DNA of 64,000 bases from the NCBI GenBank assembly GCA_001661245.1, contig KV454015.1, forward strand, positions 502,673-566,672, written 5' to 3'. Position numbers and translations under genes: made by a program. The DNA is from Pachysolen tannophilus NRRL Y-2460. Lineage: Eukaryota > Ascomycota > Pichiomycetes > Alaninales > Pachysolenaceae. Below the pieces are notes generated by a model, which saw only the letters and a list, made by a program, of their open reading frames with translations, was not told the origin of the DNA and made no database searches. Within the stretch, counting starts at the first letter, position 1; each line of letters begins with the position of its first letter. Shown here piece after piece: positions 30,153 to 41,602 of this stretch.

Positions 30153-31745
30153 ATGTCGGCGGTTATTGGTATTGCTTTTGGTAATACTTCATCTTCTATT
30201 GCTGTTGCAAATGTGGATGGTAAAGTTGATGTCATTGCTAATCCAGATGGGGATAGAGCTATTTCTTCTACTTTGTCGTATGTTGGGGAAGATGAGTATC
30301 ATGGTAACCAGGCGTTGTCACAATTAGTTAGAAACCCTGATAGTACTATAATAAATTTTAGAGATTTTGTTGGGTTATCATACTCTGAAATTGATGCAGA
30401 GACTTCAAATCATTCTGCACTTCCAATAGATATTAATGGTCAGATTGGTTATCAGATTAATGATAAGAAAATCACTATTGATGAAGTTGTTAAGAGGAAT
30501 TTGAAACAAGTGAAATTAGCTGCTGAAGATTATATTGGTAAACCAATTGAAGGTGTTGTATTAACTGTTCCAACAAATTTTACGGATGCACAAAATTCAA
30601 GTTTAAAAAAAATTTCTAATGATGCTGGATTAAAAGTCTTGCAGTTAATTAGTGAACCTTCAGCTGCATTATTGGCTCATTTATCTGCTGATGAAGAAAG
30701 ATTTCAAAAAGATAAGTTGTATGTCGTTGCAGATTTTGGTGGTATTAGATCTGATGCTGCAGTTATTGCTGTAAGAAGTGGTATATTAACAGTTTTAGCT
30801 ACTGCTCATGATTTAGGATTAGGTGGAGAAAAATTAGATGATGCTTTAGCAGAATTTTTTGCAAAAGAATTTGAAAAAAAATATAAATCAAATCCAAGAA
30901 ATAATCGTAAAGCTATGGCTAAATTAAAAGCAGCTTGTATTATTACTAAAAAAACTTTATCTAATGTTCAATCTTCAACAATTTCAATTGATTCCTTGTC
31001 AGATGGATACGATTTCCATTCAACTATTAATAGATTGCGTTATGAATTGGTTACTAGAGATGTCTTGTCAAAAATGGCTGCTTTTACTGAAATAGTTGTT
31101 AAAAAAGCTGGTTTAGAAACTATTGACATTGATGAAGTCTTATTGGCTGGAGGTGTTTCTCATACTCCAAAATTGGCTTCAAATATTCAATTTTTATTCC
31201 CAGAATCAACTGTTGTTATTGCACCATCTTTGGATACTAAAGTTATAGATCCAAGTGAATTATTATGTCGTGGTGCTGCTTTACAAGCATCAATGATTGA
31301 AACATTTGATGATAGTGAAATTGAAGAAGCATTTAAACCTCATATAGTCAATACTCAACATATTCAAAAACCAATTGGTGTACGTTCTGTTGATGGTTCT
31401 TTTATTGAAATTTTACCAAAAGAAACTGCATACCCAATTAGGAAAACTGTGTTATTAAAAGGTAAAGGTGATGTTTTAATTGAAGTTTATGAAGGAGATA
31501 GAACCGTTAAGGAAACCACTATTGAACCTGAAAAGCAATCGGGCGATGAAGATGACGAAGAAGAATATTCTGATGAAGAACCTGAAACTATAAGAGAAGT
31601 CGTTTACGTTCCAGGTGAAAAATTGGCCGATTTAGCTCTTAAAGGAGCCAACGGTGAAGTTGAAGTTATACTTGATATCAATAAAGATGGTAAGCTAACT
31701 GTTAGCGGAAGATCTGGCGATGTCACCGTCAAGGGTTCAATCTAA
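30153..31745 (+). CDS. SSZ1: Ssz1-type Hsp70 of the ribosome-associated complex
   Basis: The protein has 530 residues and starts at the ATG at 30153. The N-terminal ATPase fold is clear (IGIAFGNTSSSIAVANVDGK, VVLTVPTNFTDAQ, ISEPSAALLAHL, VVADFGGIRSDAAV, VLLAGGVSHTPKL). A shortened C-terminal substrate-binding part of about 130 residues replaces the usual 250 of canonical Hsp70. That truncation, plus the missing GTT phosphate-binding motif (GNTSS instead of GTTYS), marks Ssz1. With the J-protein Zuo1 it forms RAC, which sits at the ribosome exit tunnel and stimulates Ssb ATPase on nascent chains. No CTG codons were noticed. The promoter has an E-box and an RRPE. Confidence 0.95.
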   Translation: MSAVIGIAFGNTSSSIAVANVDGKVDVIANPDGDRAISSTLSYVGEDEYHGNQALSQLVRNPDSTIINFRDFVGLSYSEIDAETSNHSALPIDINGQIGYQINDKKITIDEVVKRNLKQVKLAAEDYIGKPIEGVVLTVPTNFTDAQNSSLKKISNDAGLKVLQLISEPSAALLAHLSADEERFQKDKLYVVADFGGIRSDAAVIAVRSGILTVLATAHDLGLGGEKLDDALAEFFAKEFEKKYKSNPRNNRKAMAKLKAACIITKKTLSNVQSSTISIDSLSDGYDFHSTINRLRYELVTRDVLSKMAAFTEIVVKKAGLETIDIDEVLLAGGVSHTPKLASNIQFLFPESTVVIAPSLDTKVIDPSELLCRGAALQASMIETFDDSEIEEAFKPHIVNTQHIQKPIGVRSVDGSFIEILPKETAYPIRKTVLLKGKGDVLIEVYEGDRTVKETTIEPEKQSGDEDDEEEYSDEEPETIREVVYVPGEKLADLALKGANGEVEVILDINKDGKLTVSGRSGDVTVKGSI

Positions 31746-32229
31746 TTGGAAAAATAATTAAATGAAGAAATAAATAAAAAAAAAAACAAAAAAAACTCGT
31801 ATATAGAAGTATAGTTTGATTTTTTTTTTTTTTTATTTATTAATATTTCAAATGGTACCTTATTTACTGTTCTTTTTCCGTTTTATAATAAAGTATAGAC
31901 TAGTATAACTCTTTTGGTTTCATAAATCTCATGATATTTCTCTACCATCAAACTGATCCTGTTTCTCTTCATCTTTCTAGAAACTATCTTCCACCGGAAA
32001 AGGTCAGCGCCGCCCAAACTCCAAGGGAAGTCTCCGCCAAATATTTACAGGGGCTCCCCGGCCTTCCTTTTAGTACGCGTTTATTTTTTTTTTTTTTTCA
32101 TTTCTTTTATTTACTTTTTTTGCAAACCTGAAGAACTAGCTAGATTTAAATATATTTCTATTATTATTTATAGAGTTTATGATATCTTGAAACTTTCTGT
32201 AGGAAAGTTGAGAGGTAGAGGCATCGATA
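31746..32229. other. Intergenic: SSZ1 3' flank and DIA2 promoter
   Basis: A GC-richer block (31990-32080) carries CCGCCC, a GGGGCTCCCC palindrome and an exact ACGCGT box (32075-32080), followed by a T-tract. No gene is supported. Confidence 0.65.
32075..32080. promoter_or_regulatory. ACGCGT (MCB) box upstream of DIA2
   Basis: This exact MCB lies 150 bp upstream of the DIA2 ATG, a usual distance for MBF sites. DIA2 acts in S phase, so G1/S induction is plausible but inferred. Confidence 0.45.
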
Positions 32230-34491
32230 ATGTCAGATGCTTTGACTAAGGAAAATGGATTGGATGTTTTGGGAAAAGCTATTGATCTTGGGATAAATCA
32301 TTTTATGCAACAAAATTATCATAAAGCCTTAAAGATTTTTTCAAAAGCTATATCATTAGCTGAATCTTATGATGAAGATGAGATAATAAAATTAAGGAAG
32401 ACTTTGAAGTTGCCTCAGAAGTGGAGTTCTTGCAAGATAATACATCCCAAGTTGGGTTCTTTGTTAGATCATAGGGCTGCTACTTATGAAAGATTAAATG
32501 ATTTGACAAATTCTTTTAAAGATTGTGAAAAATTGATCGAGCTAGAACCTTTTGGTTGTAAAGGATACTTAAGAATGTCCAAAATATTTATGAGACAGGG
32601 GAAACAGACCAAAGCTTATGCTGTATTGGTTAAAGGAATTAAAAGGGTTAACTACGGAATTGAAAAATATAATATTCCAGTCTCTGGGAAATTATTGGAA
32701 GCTTTACGGAGACAAAAAGAGGCTATAGGTGAAGATATTAAAAAAGATAGAATAGTTAAACAAATTGAAAATAAAGTAGAAGATAAATTGCTTGTTGTTC
32801 CTACTAAAAGAAAGCTTACAACGTTATCGGATATGATATCAGACCAATTGACCAAGAAACAGTCACCACTGGTCATTTACTTTTCAAAAGATCCTTTAGA
32901 GAAATTACCATTAGAATTGATTAGAAAAATTTTCAAATATCTTCCATTTCAATCAATTTCTTCATGCGTATTAGTATCAAAAATTTGGTATGAAATTATA
33001 ACGAGTTTTCCAGAGTTGTTTGAAGATATACAACTTAAAAGACAAATATCTGCAAGTGCTTTTAAAAAATTGTACAAAATTTTATCCAAGAGTAGCCAAA
33101 ATCGTACTTTTAAAAGAATTAATAGATTAAAAATATATCCCAAGAGACAAGAGGAGAAATCTATCTTGAATACTTTGATGAATTTCACGAAATTACAAAT
33201 ATTGAATTTAGAAATTTATTTAAGCGATATAAATTTAAGGGATTTATTTTTAATGATAAGAGAATCGAAATTAGCAAGATTCAATTTTTCCAATTTGGAA
33301 ACCTTGAGATTAGAAATACCATTATTATTAGAATTTGAAGAATTTTTCATCGATTTATTACCAAAATTGAGTGTTTTTGAAATAGTTATATCAGAAATTA
33401 CCAAAATAAAAAATCAATCTGATGCAAAGAAAATTTCAGATAACTTGAAGACTTTAAAAGATGAAGAAGATCGGAAGCTACTATACAAAAATTTAAAGTG
33501 CTTATCAATAGTAATGAATCCATCATTTAGTACGAATGTGAAAAAATTGCCTTTTGAAAGATATTTCTTAGATAAAAAATTGCCAAATTTAGAGACTTTA
33601 ACAATAGCAGGATTCAATTTCAAAAATTTCAATCAAGAATTTGTAAAGAGTTTTATTCAAAATCTTTCAAATTTAAAGCATTTAGTTTTGGAACATAATG
33701 ATGGGTTGACTATACAGGATTTGATCTTGAATTTTTCTAAATGGAAAGAATATGACTACTGTCTTGAAAATGATATAAAACCAATTACAAAAATTTCATC
33801 TAATTTGCAAACTTTATATGTTCGTGAACCTTCAATCACCTCTGTTCAACATTTGCGTCTCGTGTCACCTTCTCTGTTAATTCCATTCAAAAATATAGTG
33901 TCATTAGACATTACTGGATCATCGCTCTCTTTTGAAGCATTGATAAAAATATTGGCAAACTTGAACCATAAAGGTTCTCGTTTCAAAAGTTTATCCATTG
34001 GCATGTGTCAGTTTATTGTATGGCAGTCTTCTGCCTTTGATAGATATACCAGTGGAGGTCATGTTGATTTTGCCGCAGTATTGCGGTGCTGTCCTAAATT
34101 GGAGAGACTTTCATTAAATCAATCTTCAAACTTGAATGATTTTTCATTGGCGTCAATTGGAAGAGCCTACTTGGAACTGATGGCTTTGCAGGCCAATCAT
34201 GAAGATGGAAAAAAGGAATTCATTTTAGATCGGTTAGATCTATCTTTTAATAGCATTTCAGGGCATGGGTTGATAGAGCTATTCCAGATAAACCACAAGA
34301 TGAATATATCACTTATAGAAAGTGGGAACAACCCTGTGTTTCGCGTCAACAAATTGATTATAGACGGTATTGATTTTAAGGTTGAAACTTTGAAGTTATT
34401 AGAAAAAAGAGGTTATGTCAGCGAGATACAATGTAATTTGACAAAGGCAAGGTGGAGGGAATATGGGGTAAACAGTATTTTACCATTCTAA
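32230..34491 (+). CDS. DIA2: Dia2-type F-box protein with TPR and leucine-rich repeats
   Basis: The protein has 753 residues and starts at the ATG at 32230. TPR-like helices cover about 1-140 (AIDLGINHFMQQNYHKALKI, DHRAATYERLNDLTNSFKDC, KGYLRMSKIFMRQGKQTKAY). An F-box lies at about 222-260 (LEKLPLELIRKIFKYLPFQS, VLVSKIWYEIITS). Leucine-rich repeats follow to the end (LQILNLEIYL, LETLTIAGF, LERLSLNQSSNLNDFSLASI, LDRLDLSFNSISGHGLIELF). The TPR / F-box / LRR order and length match S. cerevisiae Dia2 (732), the SCF subunit that binds the replisome and directs ubiquitination of Mcm7 for CMG removal at replication termination. An MCB box precedes it. It is convergent with the lipase gene, 109 bp apart. 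Confidence 0.9.
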   Translation: MSDALTKENGLDVLGKAIDLGINHFMQQNYHKALKIFSKAISLAESYDEDEIIKLRKTLKLPQKWSSCKIIHPKLGSLLDHRAATYERLNDLTNSFKDCEKLIELEPFGCKGYLRMSKIFMRQGKQTKAYAVLVKGIKRVNYGIEKYNIPVSGKLLEALRRQKEAIGEDIKKDRIVKQIENKVEDKLLVVPTKRKLTTLSDMISDQLTKKQSPLVIYFSKDPLEKLPLELIRKIFKYLPFQSISSCVLVSKIWYEIITSFPELFEDIQLKRQISASAFKKLYKILSKSSQNRTFKRINRLKIYPKRQEEKSILNTLMNFTKLQILNLEIYLSDINLRDLFLMIRESKLARFNFSNLETLRLEIPLLLEFEEFFIDLLPKLSVFEIVISEITKIKNQSDAKKISDNLKTLKDEEDRKLLYKNLKCLSIVMNPSFSTNVKKLPFERYFLDKKLPNLETLTIAGFNFKNFNQEFVKSFIQNLSNLKHLVLEHNDGLTIQDLILNFSKWKEYDYCLENDIKPITKISSNLQTLYVREPSITSVQHLRLVSPSLLIPFKNIVSLDITGSSLSFEALIKILANLNHKGSRFKSLSIGMCQFIVWQSSAFDRYTSGGHVDFAAVLRCCPKLERLSLNQSSNLNDFSLASIGRAYLELMALQANHEDGKKEFILDRLDLSFNSISGHGLIELFQINHKMNISLIESGNNPVFRVNKLIIDGIDFKVETLKLLEKRGYVSEIQCNLTKARWREYGVNSILPF

Positions 34492-34600
34492 TGGGAAATC
34501 TTGATTTATACTTTAGGTAGGAAGGTATAAGATATTAGGTTTATTTAGCAATACAAAATTAATTTTTATGTATACAAGAATACAAAGACAATACACAAAA

Positions 34601-37486
34601 CTAAGTGTTTAAAGTCTTCACTTTGCTTATAACATCAACTTCTTTACCATCATCAATATCATCATTTGCAAGAAAAACATCCAAATCCCCATTTTCAAAA
34701 TCGTATAGTCCTTCTTCGACTTCTTCCTCTGTAGCACAGTCGTTGAAATTATCATCAAAACTTCCTGAACATTCATGATAAAATTCACCATCTGTGTCCA
34801 TATTCTCGGTTTGGTCATTATCGTACTGCACTGATGTACTAGTAGAATTTTCGTGATAATCATCAGCGGGACTTAGATCTGACTTATACAGATTACTTTG
34901 GGGTTTATGGCGAACTTTTTCTGAAAGATCACCAGAATGTTGATCCTTTTCCTCAACTAGAGAATAAAAACTATGCTTCAGGTTATTATTCTTAGACTTT
35001 AATGGGCTGCCATTGACAGACAGTGGAGAGTTATTCGGGTGTGATATACCATTTACCAGTGATTTCAGCCTTTCGAAATTTGAAGTTGGTGAAGATTTAT
35101 TGCCGCTTGAAACCATAGTAGTGGGCAATTCTCTTTCACCACTAGAGTGAGTTAATTTAGATGCAATTGGAATTCCACGATCAAAGAAATCCTTCGTTCG
35201 AATCTTTGCAGAATATGGTGTTGATGGTTGTGAGGCGCTAATTGAATTTGACAGAGTATTAGGCAACTGGTTACTATTCCTTCTAGCAACAAGTGCGCTT
35301 GGAGATGCTGTTGACAGAGAATAAGTAGAAGTAGATAGCGTCCTTCTCCTAGAATCCAAAGGCATTTTTTTGAACTGATGAGATGATGAACGAAATGACG
35401 GTACAGAATTTTTAGGTTTCACATGCCTTTGTAATTGTTGTCGATGCAGAATTTGGTCATATTGCAGATTATCAGACATAGAACCAATATTTAAAGTTTC
35501 TGATCGTGGTCTTATATAGTTTCTTGGACTAACAGCTGGTCTGTGCCAAAACGAAGAGCGTTTATAACTGGAGAACAGGGGGCTTTCGATATCCATATCC
35601 ATGCCATTGACAGCTGTACTTGCGGAAGAAGAATCTGGTGAAAGTATAGCCGTGATAGGTTCTTGAAATTGAACAGAACTTCTGGAAAAATCTTCAAAGC
35701 GGGAAATCCAACTTGCAGGAGAATTACGAGGACTATTTACCAATGCCAATGGAGAACTTCCAGCAGGGGTTCTCATATTGATCAAGCGAGACCGTAGTAA
35801 TATTATTGATTTGTCCAAGGCAAATTCTGTAGCACAATGATTCCGAATAATCGTGATCTTTGGCCACGTTGCTCTTGTTCCTCTTACAGTAGCATCCAAG
35901 AGAAATTCTGGAGTTGGATTTACCAATAACTTGTTCAACTCTGTGAATTTGAGATCCGAAAGAATAGTTACATTACCTGAATATTGCTGTGATAGAACTG
36001 ATCTCAATTTTGTAGACAAATTTTTCGCAATTCCTAGTTCAGACATTACTTCCAAGTAATGTATGACCTCTGATGAAAATAAATCGTATGCATAACTCAA
36101 GTATGCTTTGATTTTCGCAGAATACTCATTTTCTGTTTCTCCACCTACACATGCAATTGACATTTTTAAAAATGGAACGACATGAGGGTTTACCTGGCAT
36201 GCGATTATATGATCAACATTAAACATCTCAGAAAGACGTTTTATCGGTAAATCATTATCGACAGATCCATCTACAAACTTGACTGAAGCATGATTCCACT
36301 CTTGCATTGCACCTGTTTCCAAGTTTTTTTCATAGATGGTGGAAGAAGAGAAAATACCTGGAAGTGAGCATGAAGCACAAACTGCAGACCAAATTAATAC
36401 GTTAGGTGCCGTTAAATAGTTCAATAATGTAGGTTGTTCATGAATAGATACAGAGGAAACTGTAACGTTTAGGATCCTGCCTGTTCTGTTATAGGATTCT
36501 CTAAATGTCAAATCACCTAAAAATCCTATCATAGTTTTTCTCAAGTATCTATTATCGAACAAAGTACCATATTTTAAAAAACGAGCCAAATATACCAAGA
36601 AACCCTCTTCTTTATTTGTTTCATTAAATATATCAAATGTTCTATGTTCAATTGTGGATATTAACAGTATAGTTTCCTCGGGCGATTGTACACATAATAT
36701 ACTGGCCATGATTGCGCCAGCTGAAGAACCTGAAATAATTCTTGGAAGTAAGTTAAGTTCTAACAAATTAGACAAGACGCCAATATGAAATATACCAAAA
36801 CACCCTCCTCCACTCAAGACTAAAGCAGTCCTACCAATTGCCTTTCTTGTTTGAATGAGCATTGATAAAAGATACCCATCATCTATTGGATTTGAAGGAT
36901 CTATTAACAACTGCAATGCCTTTTCACATTCCTTGATATAGTCCTCAATTAATTTCTTGGTGCCAACATATGAATGACGATATAAATTAACATTTCCTAT
37001 ATTACCTGTATTTCTAGTCCAAGTTGTTCGCACAAGATACAACAATTTGGGATAATCTTTCAGTTTCCTTGCCTCTCTCAACTCGTTGAGCCTTTCTTCT
37101 ACCAACTTATAATCGTACAAATCAGATTCTTTTGTCTGCTTCCATACTTCGTTGTTTAAATATTCATCTAACTTTATTGATATTTCTTCCCATTCTTTAT
37201 AAGAAGTTGCTGCTTTCTGTTGCGCTAATAACTCATCAATCTGGGCCTGCCGCTCATTCTGCCTACCAACCCAATATCTCGTCAAAGGTAAGCTCTGTAA
37301 GAGCTTGGTGCAATTATTTATCACCGTTTGTATTGAAGATTCTATCATTAATTCATCTTCACAATCTTTGATACCGCTTTTTTCAAATTCGGCTTTTCGT
37401 TTTGCAAATATAGTCGAAGTCACGGATTCAAATGGATTGGCCATATATAAATCATCAAATGAATTTGTCGGTGTGACTCCATCCAT
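34601..37486 (-). CDS. TGL4: Tgl4/Tgl5-type patatin-domain triacylglycerol lipase
   Basis: The protein has 961 residues and starts at the ATG at 37484-37486. The patatin domain spans about 220-430. It has an oxyanion loop (LSGGGCFGIFHIGVL), a nucleophile elbow GSSAG with Ser at about 254, and a catalytic Asp in VKFVDGSVDNDLPIKR. A conserved N-terminal region (LLYLVRTTWTRNTGNIGNVN) precedes it, as in Tgl3/4/5. The long C-terminal half is Ser-rich with SP/TP sites and an acidic end, resembling Tgl4, which Cdk1 phosphorylates in S. cerevisiae. Tgl4 is a lipid-droplet lipase and acyltransferase releasing fatty acids for membrane growth. S. cerevisiae TGL4 and TGL5 are close paralogues, so this is best read as their single counterpart. 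Confidence 0.9.
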   Translation of the reverse strand: MDGVTPTNSFDDLYMANPFESVTSTIFAKRKAEFEKSGIKDCEDELMIESSIQTVINNCTKLLQSLPLTRYWVGRQNERQAQIDELLAQQKAATSYKEWEEISIKLDEYLNNEVWKQTKESDLYDYKLVEERLNELREARKLKDYPKLLYLVRTTWTRNTGNIGNVNLYRHSYVGTKKLIEDYIKECEKALQLLIDPSNPIDDGYLLSMLIQTRKAIGRTALVLSGGGCFGIFHIGVLSNLLELNLLPRIISGSSAGAIMASILCVQSPEETILLISTIEHRTFDIFNETNKEEGFLVYLARFLKYGTLFDNRYLRKTMIGFLGDLTFRESYNRTGRILNVTVSSVSIHEQPTLLNYLTAPNVLIWSAVCASCSLPGIFSSSTIYEKNLETGAMQEWNHASVKFVDGSVDNDLPIKRLSEMFNVDHIIACQVNPHVVPFLKMSIACVGGETENEYSAKIKAYLSYAYDLFSSEVIHYLEVMSELGIAKNLSTKLRSVLSQQYSGNVTILSDLKFTELNKLLVNPTPEFLLDATVRGTRATWPKITIIRNHCATEFALDKSIILLRSRLINMRTPAGSSPLALVNSPRNSPASWISRFEDFSRSSVQFQEPITAILSPDSSSASTAVNGMDMDIESPLFSSYKRSSFWHRPAVSPRNYIRPRSETLNIGSMSDNLQYDQILHRQQLQRHVKPKNSVPSFRSSSHQFKKMPLDSRRRTLSTSTYSLSTASPSALVARRNSNQLPNTLSNSISASQPSTPYSAKIRTKDFFDRGIPIASKLTHSSGERELPTTMVSSGNKSSPTSNFERLKSLVNGISHPNNSPLSVNGSPLKSKNNNLKHSFYSLVEEKDQHSGDLSEKVRHKPQSNLYKSDLSPADDYHENSTSTSVQYDNDQTENMDTDGEFYHECSGSFDDNFNDCATEEEVEEGLYDFENGDLDVFLANDDIDDGKEVDVISKVKTLNT

Positions 37487-37762
37487 GATCTTTGGCTCTT
37501 TCTCTGTTCTTTGGTCACCAAAATAAATAATAATTAAATATTATCATATTATATTTAAAAAACATTATTTAAAATTGATTATTTTATACCATGTGAAAAT
37601 AGAATACAATTTAGAAAAGACAAGTTGATAAGCTTAACTACAATACAAACGAAGAAGAAGACAAGAGTTTATGGAGATGATCCAAGTCAGGTAGATTAGA
37701 CAGGCTAGACATGATATATTTTTATACTATTGTAATGTTCTATATACTGGTAAAATGCTCTA

Positions 37763-40700
37763 TCAAGAGTTATCGGTATCATTAGGGCCTTGGAAATTTC
37801 CTTGGATATAACCATTCAAAATTTGCTCGTCGAATTGATGATTCAGAGGCAGTTTTTGATACTCATTTCTATCAAGTGGTGCATCTGATTTGTTTGGTTG
37901 CAGATTGAAGAAAGTATCAGGATTGGTGTTATCAGCGCCAAATTGTATTGGCTGGTGAGCAAAATTTATAGCGTTAGTAGGGCTCATATTTGTCCGAATT
38001 GTTTCGTTTTGGCATTGTAATGTTTCCAGCATTATCAGCATCTGCTGTTGAATGGTACTGTTTCCACCTGGCATGTAAGGATATGGTATGTCAATAGTAT
38101 TTTGATAATTTTGTTGTGTCATATCTGAGGCCCTATTGAAGTATTGAGTATTGAAATTCATAGGGTTTGGAAAAAACAATGTCTCTGGTAATTGGTTTTG
38201 ATTGTTGGATCTAGGATCCGGCATTCCAAAATTGATACATTGGTTATTTTTCAAAAAGTGTTGATTTTCAAGCGTGAAATCTTCTGGATCTGGTTGTATT
38301 TCCAGGTCAGTTTTTGAAATTGGATTTGAAGAAAATTCTGTACTGGAAGACTGGTTGCTCATATTACGATTAAAATTATCAGATTTCATTTTGCAAGATT
38401 TCAGATTGTCTTCACATCTTGAAGTGGATTCAGGTTTATTCAGGTCATGAAGATTTGTTTCAAGGATATTGTCTCTGTCTTTAGTTTTCAACAATTGTTG
38501 ACCCAATGGCCCCAATTCTCTGATCAAGTTCAATAGTTTCCCTAAATTTATTTCATCGATGAGGTCTCCATCCAAAGTTGCATCTTTTTTATTTTTAAGT
38601 ACAATCTTCCTAACTTCATCTTGCTGCTTAGCAAAAACTTCAAGAATTGTTGGTCTTCTACTTAGTATCTGTTTTAAAATTTGTTTCGAAAAGGCTGATT
38701 TGCTACTCACAATATTTTGACAGCACCAGATATATATCGCCACTAGGAATTTTACATAACAATGTTTATCTTTGATCGGAAGACCTTTAAAGTGTGAAGA
38801 ATTCACGAATGCAAATTTAATATTTTTAACATATTCTTCAGCTGGTAAATTGGGATCATTAACGGTATCGTCATGATCTTCTGTAATTTCCAGGCTATTA
38901 TCATGAAAGACTCTGCTATCATCGCTCTGGTCATCAACGGAAGCATTGGAAAGTTCCTGCAGGTAATTTGGTCTTTTGAATTTGTAAACTATTTCTGCTG
39001 ATGGACTTTCATATGTAATCAAAACCATATGTTTCACGCTCTTGTCACTTAATAGGAATCTATAAAGATTCTTGGTCATAATGAATCTAAACCAGTGAAT
39101 AATAGTATGTAGCAAATAATTCTCTCTATATCCATTCTCCTTTGATTTATGAACTAAAATGATGTAAAATAACGCACATATTTTAACAGATTTGATCAAT
39201 TTTGTGAAAATGCTGAACCTATTTTCCAAGTTATTTGGGGTTGAAGTATCTATAGTCTCGCTAATATTTACAAAACTTTCTGTATAAAGAGTAAGTTTGA
39301 TCGCAATTGACATCACAACAGAGAAGAGTATCTCTGACGGGAAATTTTTAGGAATTTTTATAAATTTATACGGTTCTTCTCGATTATGAAGTACGATTGG
39401 ATCATCCCATTGAATATTGTATTCTGGTAGTAATTCTTTTGGAACTGAAAATATAACTTTATTTACATCTTCTAGTAACTGGATTCTGATTTTAGTAAAA
39501 CGATGACAATTGAAAATTATATCTGAAAGAATAATTGCACATTTGCAAGTTGCAATAATAAACGGTCTTGTATCAAAGTTTTGTGGGCTTCTTTCATTGT
39601 CATTTTGTTGAGGAAGGGAAATTATATCAAACATATTATACAGAATACTTGTTGGTGGTAATGGTGGTACATTGGGGAAAATTGGAACTTTGTTATTAAT
39701 ACTAGCAACTACTTTATCCCAAGTATAAGTGGCCCATAATAATCTTGCAAGGTCCGAAGTATGCTGTTCATCATCATTTTTAGTTTTTCCTTTAGAGTTG
39801 ATAAATTGATCATATGCTTCAATTGCCATGCGACAAGCAATACAGTTGAAAATCCATGATTTTTTAATTGAACCTCCCAAATTAAGATTCATTACTGAAT
39901 ACATTAGACCAATAGTGGCTAATTCCATGGAAGGAATTTCAAACAAAGCTTGCAGAAACAACTGAGAAGACTTGTGCATCATATTCAATAATTGCGAATG
40001 ATCATTCTTCTCACTTTCTGTTGTTGCTGGTGTAGCTGGTGTCTCTGGTGCTGGTGCTGGTGCTGGTGCTGCTGTCTTTGCAATGGCTACTGATTTCATA
40101 AAAGCGAGTATGACGCACGCTAAGAGGGGAGATAAGTCCAGATCTGAGTCCATTTCCATATCTGAATCCAGGCACAGGTCCAAATTGACTTTTTGGTTTT
40201 GCTCTTGTTTATCTTTATTTTGTACAATTTGTCTCAACAAGGATTCATTCTCAGTCATACAGTCAATAGAAGTCTTTGACAAGAAATAAGGGAACCCATG
40301 TTTGAGTAACCCCTGAACTTGATCTTTGAATTCGAACTCCTGAGGCCAAGAATGATCATGATCTCTACCTGTATTCAACGCTTCTTCTGCTGATGATTCA
40401 ACATCATCAAAATAATTTTTATTTTTCAACGTTTGCGATATATATTCAAAAGGAACAGATAAACCATTGGCAATAAATGGAAAATTAGTAATATCAAGTT
40501 CCAAATCTTGCTGTTTAGTTTCACTGTTTCCTTCCAGTAAGTTTCTTTTTTTAAAATTTTCGCTCTCACCATCACCTCGTTCCTTAACCTGCTTAGTCAA
40601 TTTGGAAATTTGATTTTCCAAATGTCGAACATAAGATATCGAAGCAGGCTTATCGTATACACATCGTTGCTTTGAACTCCTGCAATTTGAACAAAATGGA

Positions 40701-40917
40701 TACAATCCATCACACCCAATCTTTGCAAACTCTCTATTAGTATATTAAAATCACCCAAATTTTTGTCAAAAAGGTCGAAGCTAACCCGACCCCACTTAAC
40801 TTCAAATTCCAACAAAAAAAAAAAAAAAAAAAAAGAAGAACAAAAACTCACCTTCCGCTGCCGACAATTAGTGCAGGTCAACCTATGATACTTCCTAGAT
40901 CCCTTATTAGAATACAT
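37763..40917 (-). CDS. Zn2Cys6 transcription factor with an intron inside the zinc cluster
   Basis: Exon 1 (40852-40917) encodes MYSNKGSRKYHRLTCTNCRQ plus RK. The 131-base intron (40721-40851) begins GTGAGT, contains a long A/T homopolymer, has a TACTAAT branch site and ends GCAAAG. Exon 2 (37763-40720) continues IGCDGLYPFCSNCRSSKQRC. The spliced cluster has Cys15, 18, 25, 32, 35 and 42 (C-x2-C-x6-C-x6-C-x2-C-x6-C), a perfect fungal pattern. A short coiled coil (YVRHLENQISKLTKQVKER) follows. The 1007-residue protein then has a fungal-type regulatory domain (ATYTWDKVVASINNKVPIFP, the usual region after SRCWW-type helices), an Ala-Pro repeat near residue 230 and an Asn/Gln-rich C-terminus. Targets are unknown. 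Confidence 0.88.
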
Positions 40918-41602
40918 TTAAATTAAAAAATACGGTAGATTTATTGTTTTCTTTAACCTTAAAACAAGTTCCAAAATAAACTTAGATCTTGTGTTTCGGT
41001 TTTTTTTCCCTTTCTTTCTTTCTTTCTTTCTTTGTCTCTCTTTTTTTGTTTCCACACATAACTCTCAATGTGACCTACAGCATATATATTGGTTTTCTTA
41101 TTATTTCAAACCCACATAGCACATAGAGATATCTGAAGTGGATATGCACATCTACGTTTGCCAACACTATACTCAGCTGAGTAACAATGCATCTTTATGC
41201 ATCTTTAGGGGTATTAAACATTTATGTCCGTCCGTCGCGCTTTTTTTTTTTGAAAAATCTTCCTTCACCTTTCCGCAACTTTCAACATCTTTTTCGGCCT
41301 AATTTTTCGCCAGACTTGGCGGTGAATTGGGCGGCTAAATTTTTTTTCTTTTTTCTTTTTTTCTTTTTTCTTTTTTTCTTTTTTTTTTTTTTTTTTTTTT
41401 TTTTTCACTTTTTACTCTGGGCACATAATATTTTTTTATTATTATTTTTTGTCTATGCAAGTGAGTGAGTGTGTGAATGTAGGAGTTGAGGGGCAGATTA
41501 GGGGTACCAGATGAGATATAGGTATGCGGTGCACATAATGATACGCTTTATTGAGATGTATGGTGGTCAGCATTTAAGTTAAGTTAAAGTGCGCATTTAG
41601 CG
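40918..41602. other. Intergenic: divergent promoter of the zinc-cluster gene and the YHR202W-like gene
   Basis: It contains a TTTC repeat (about 41011-41031), a long CTTTTTT-type pyrimidine tract (41341-41406) and a GC-richer block at 41470-41650 with GTGCACATAATG and GCGCGC words. Apart from the uORF at 41603, I see no gene. Confidence 0.6.
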
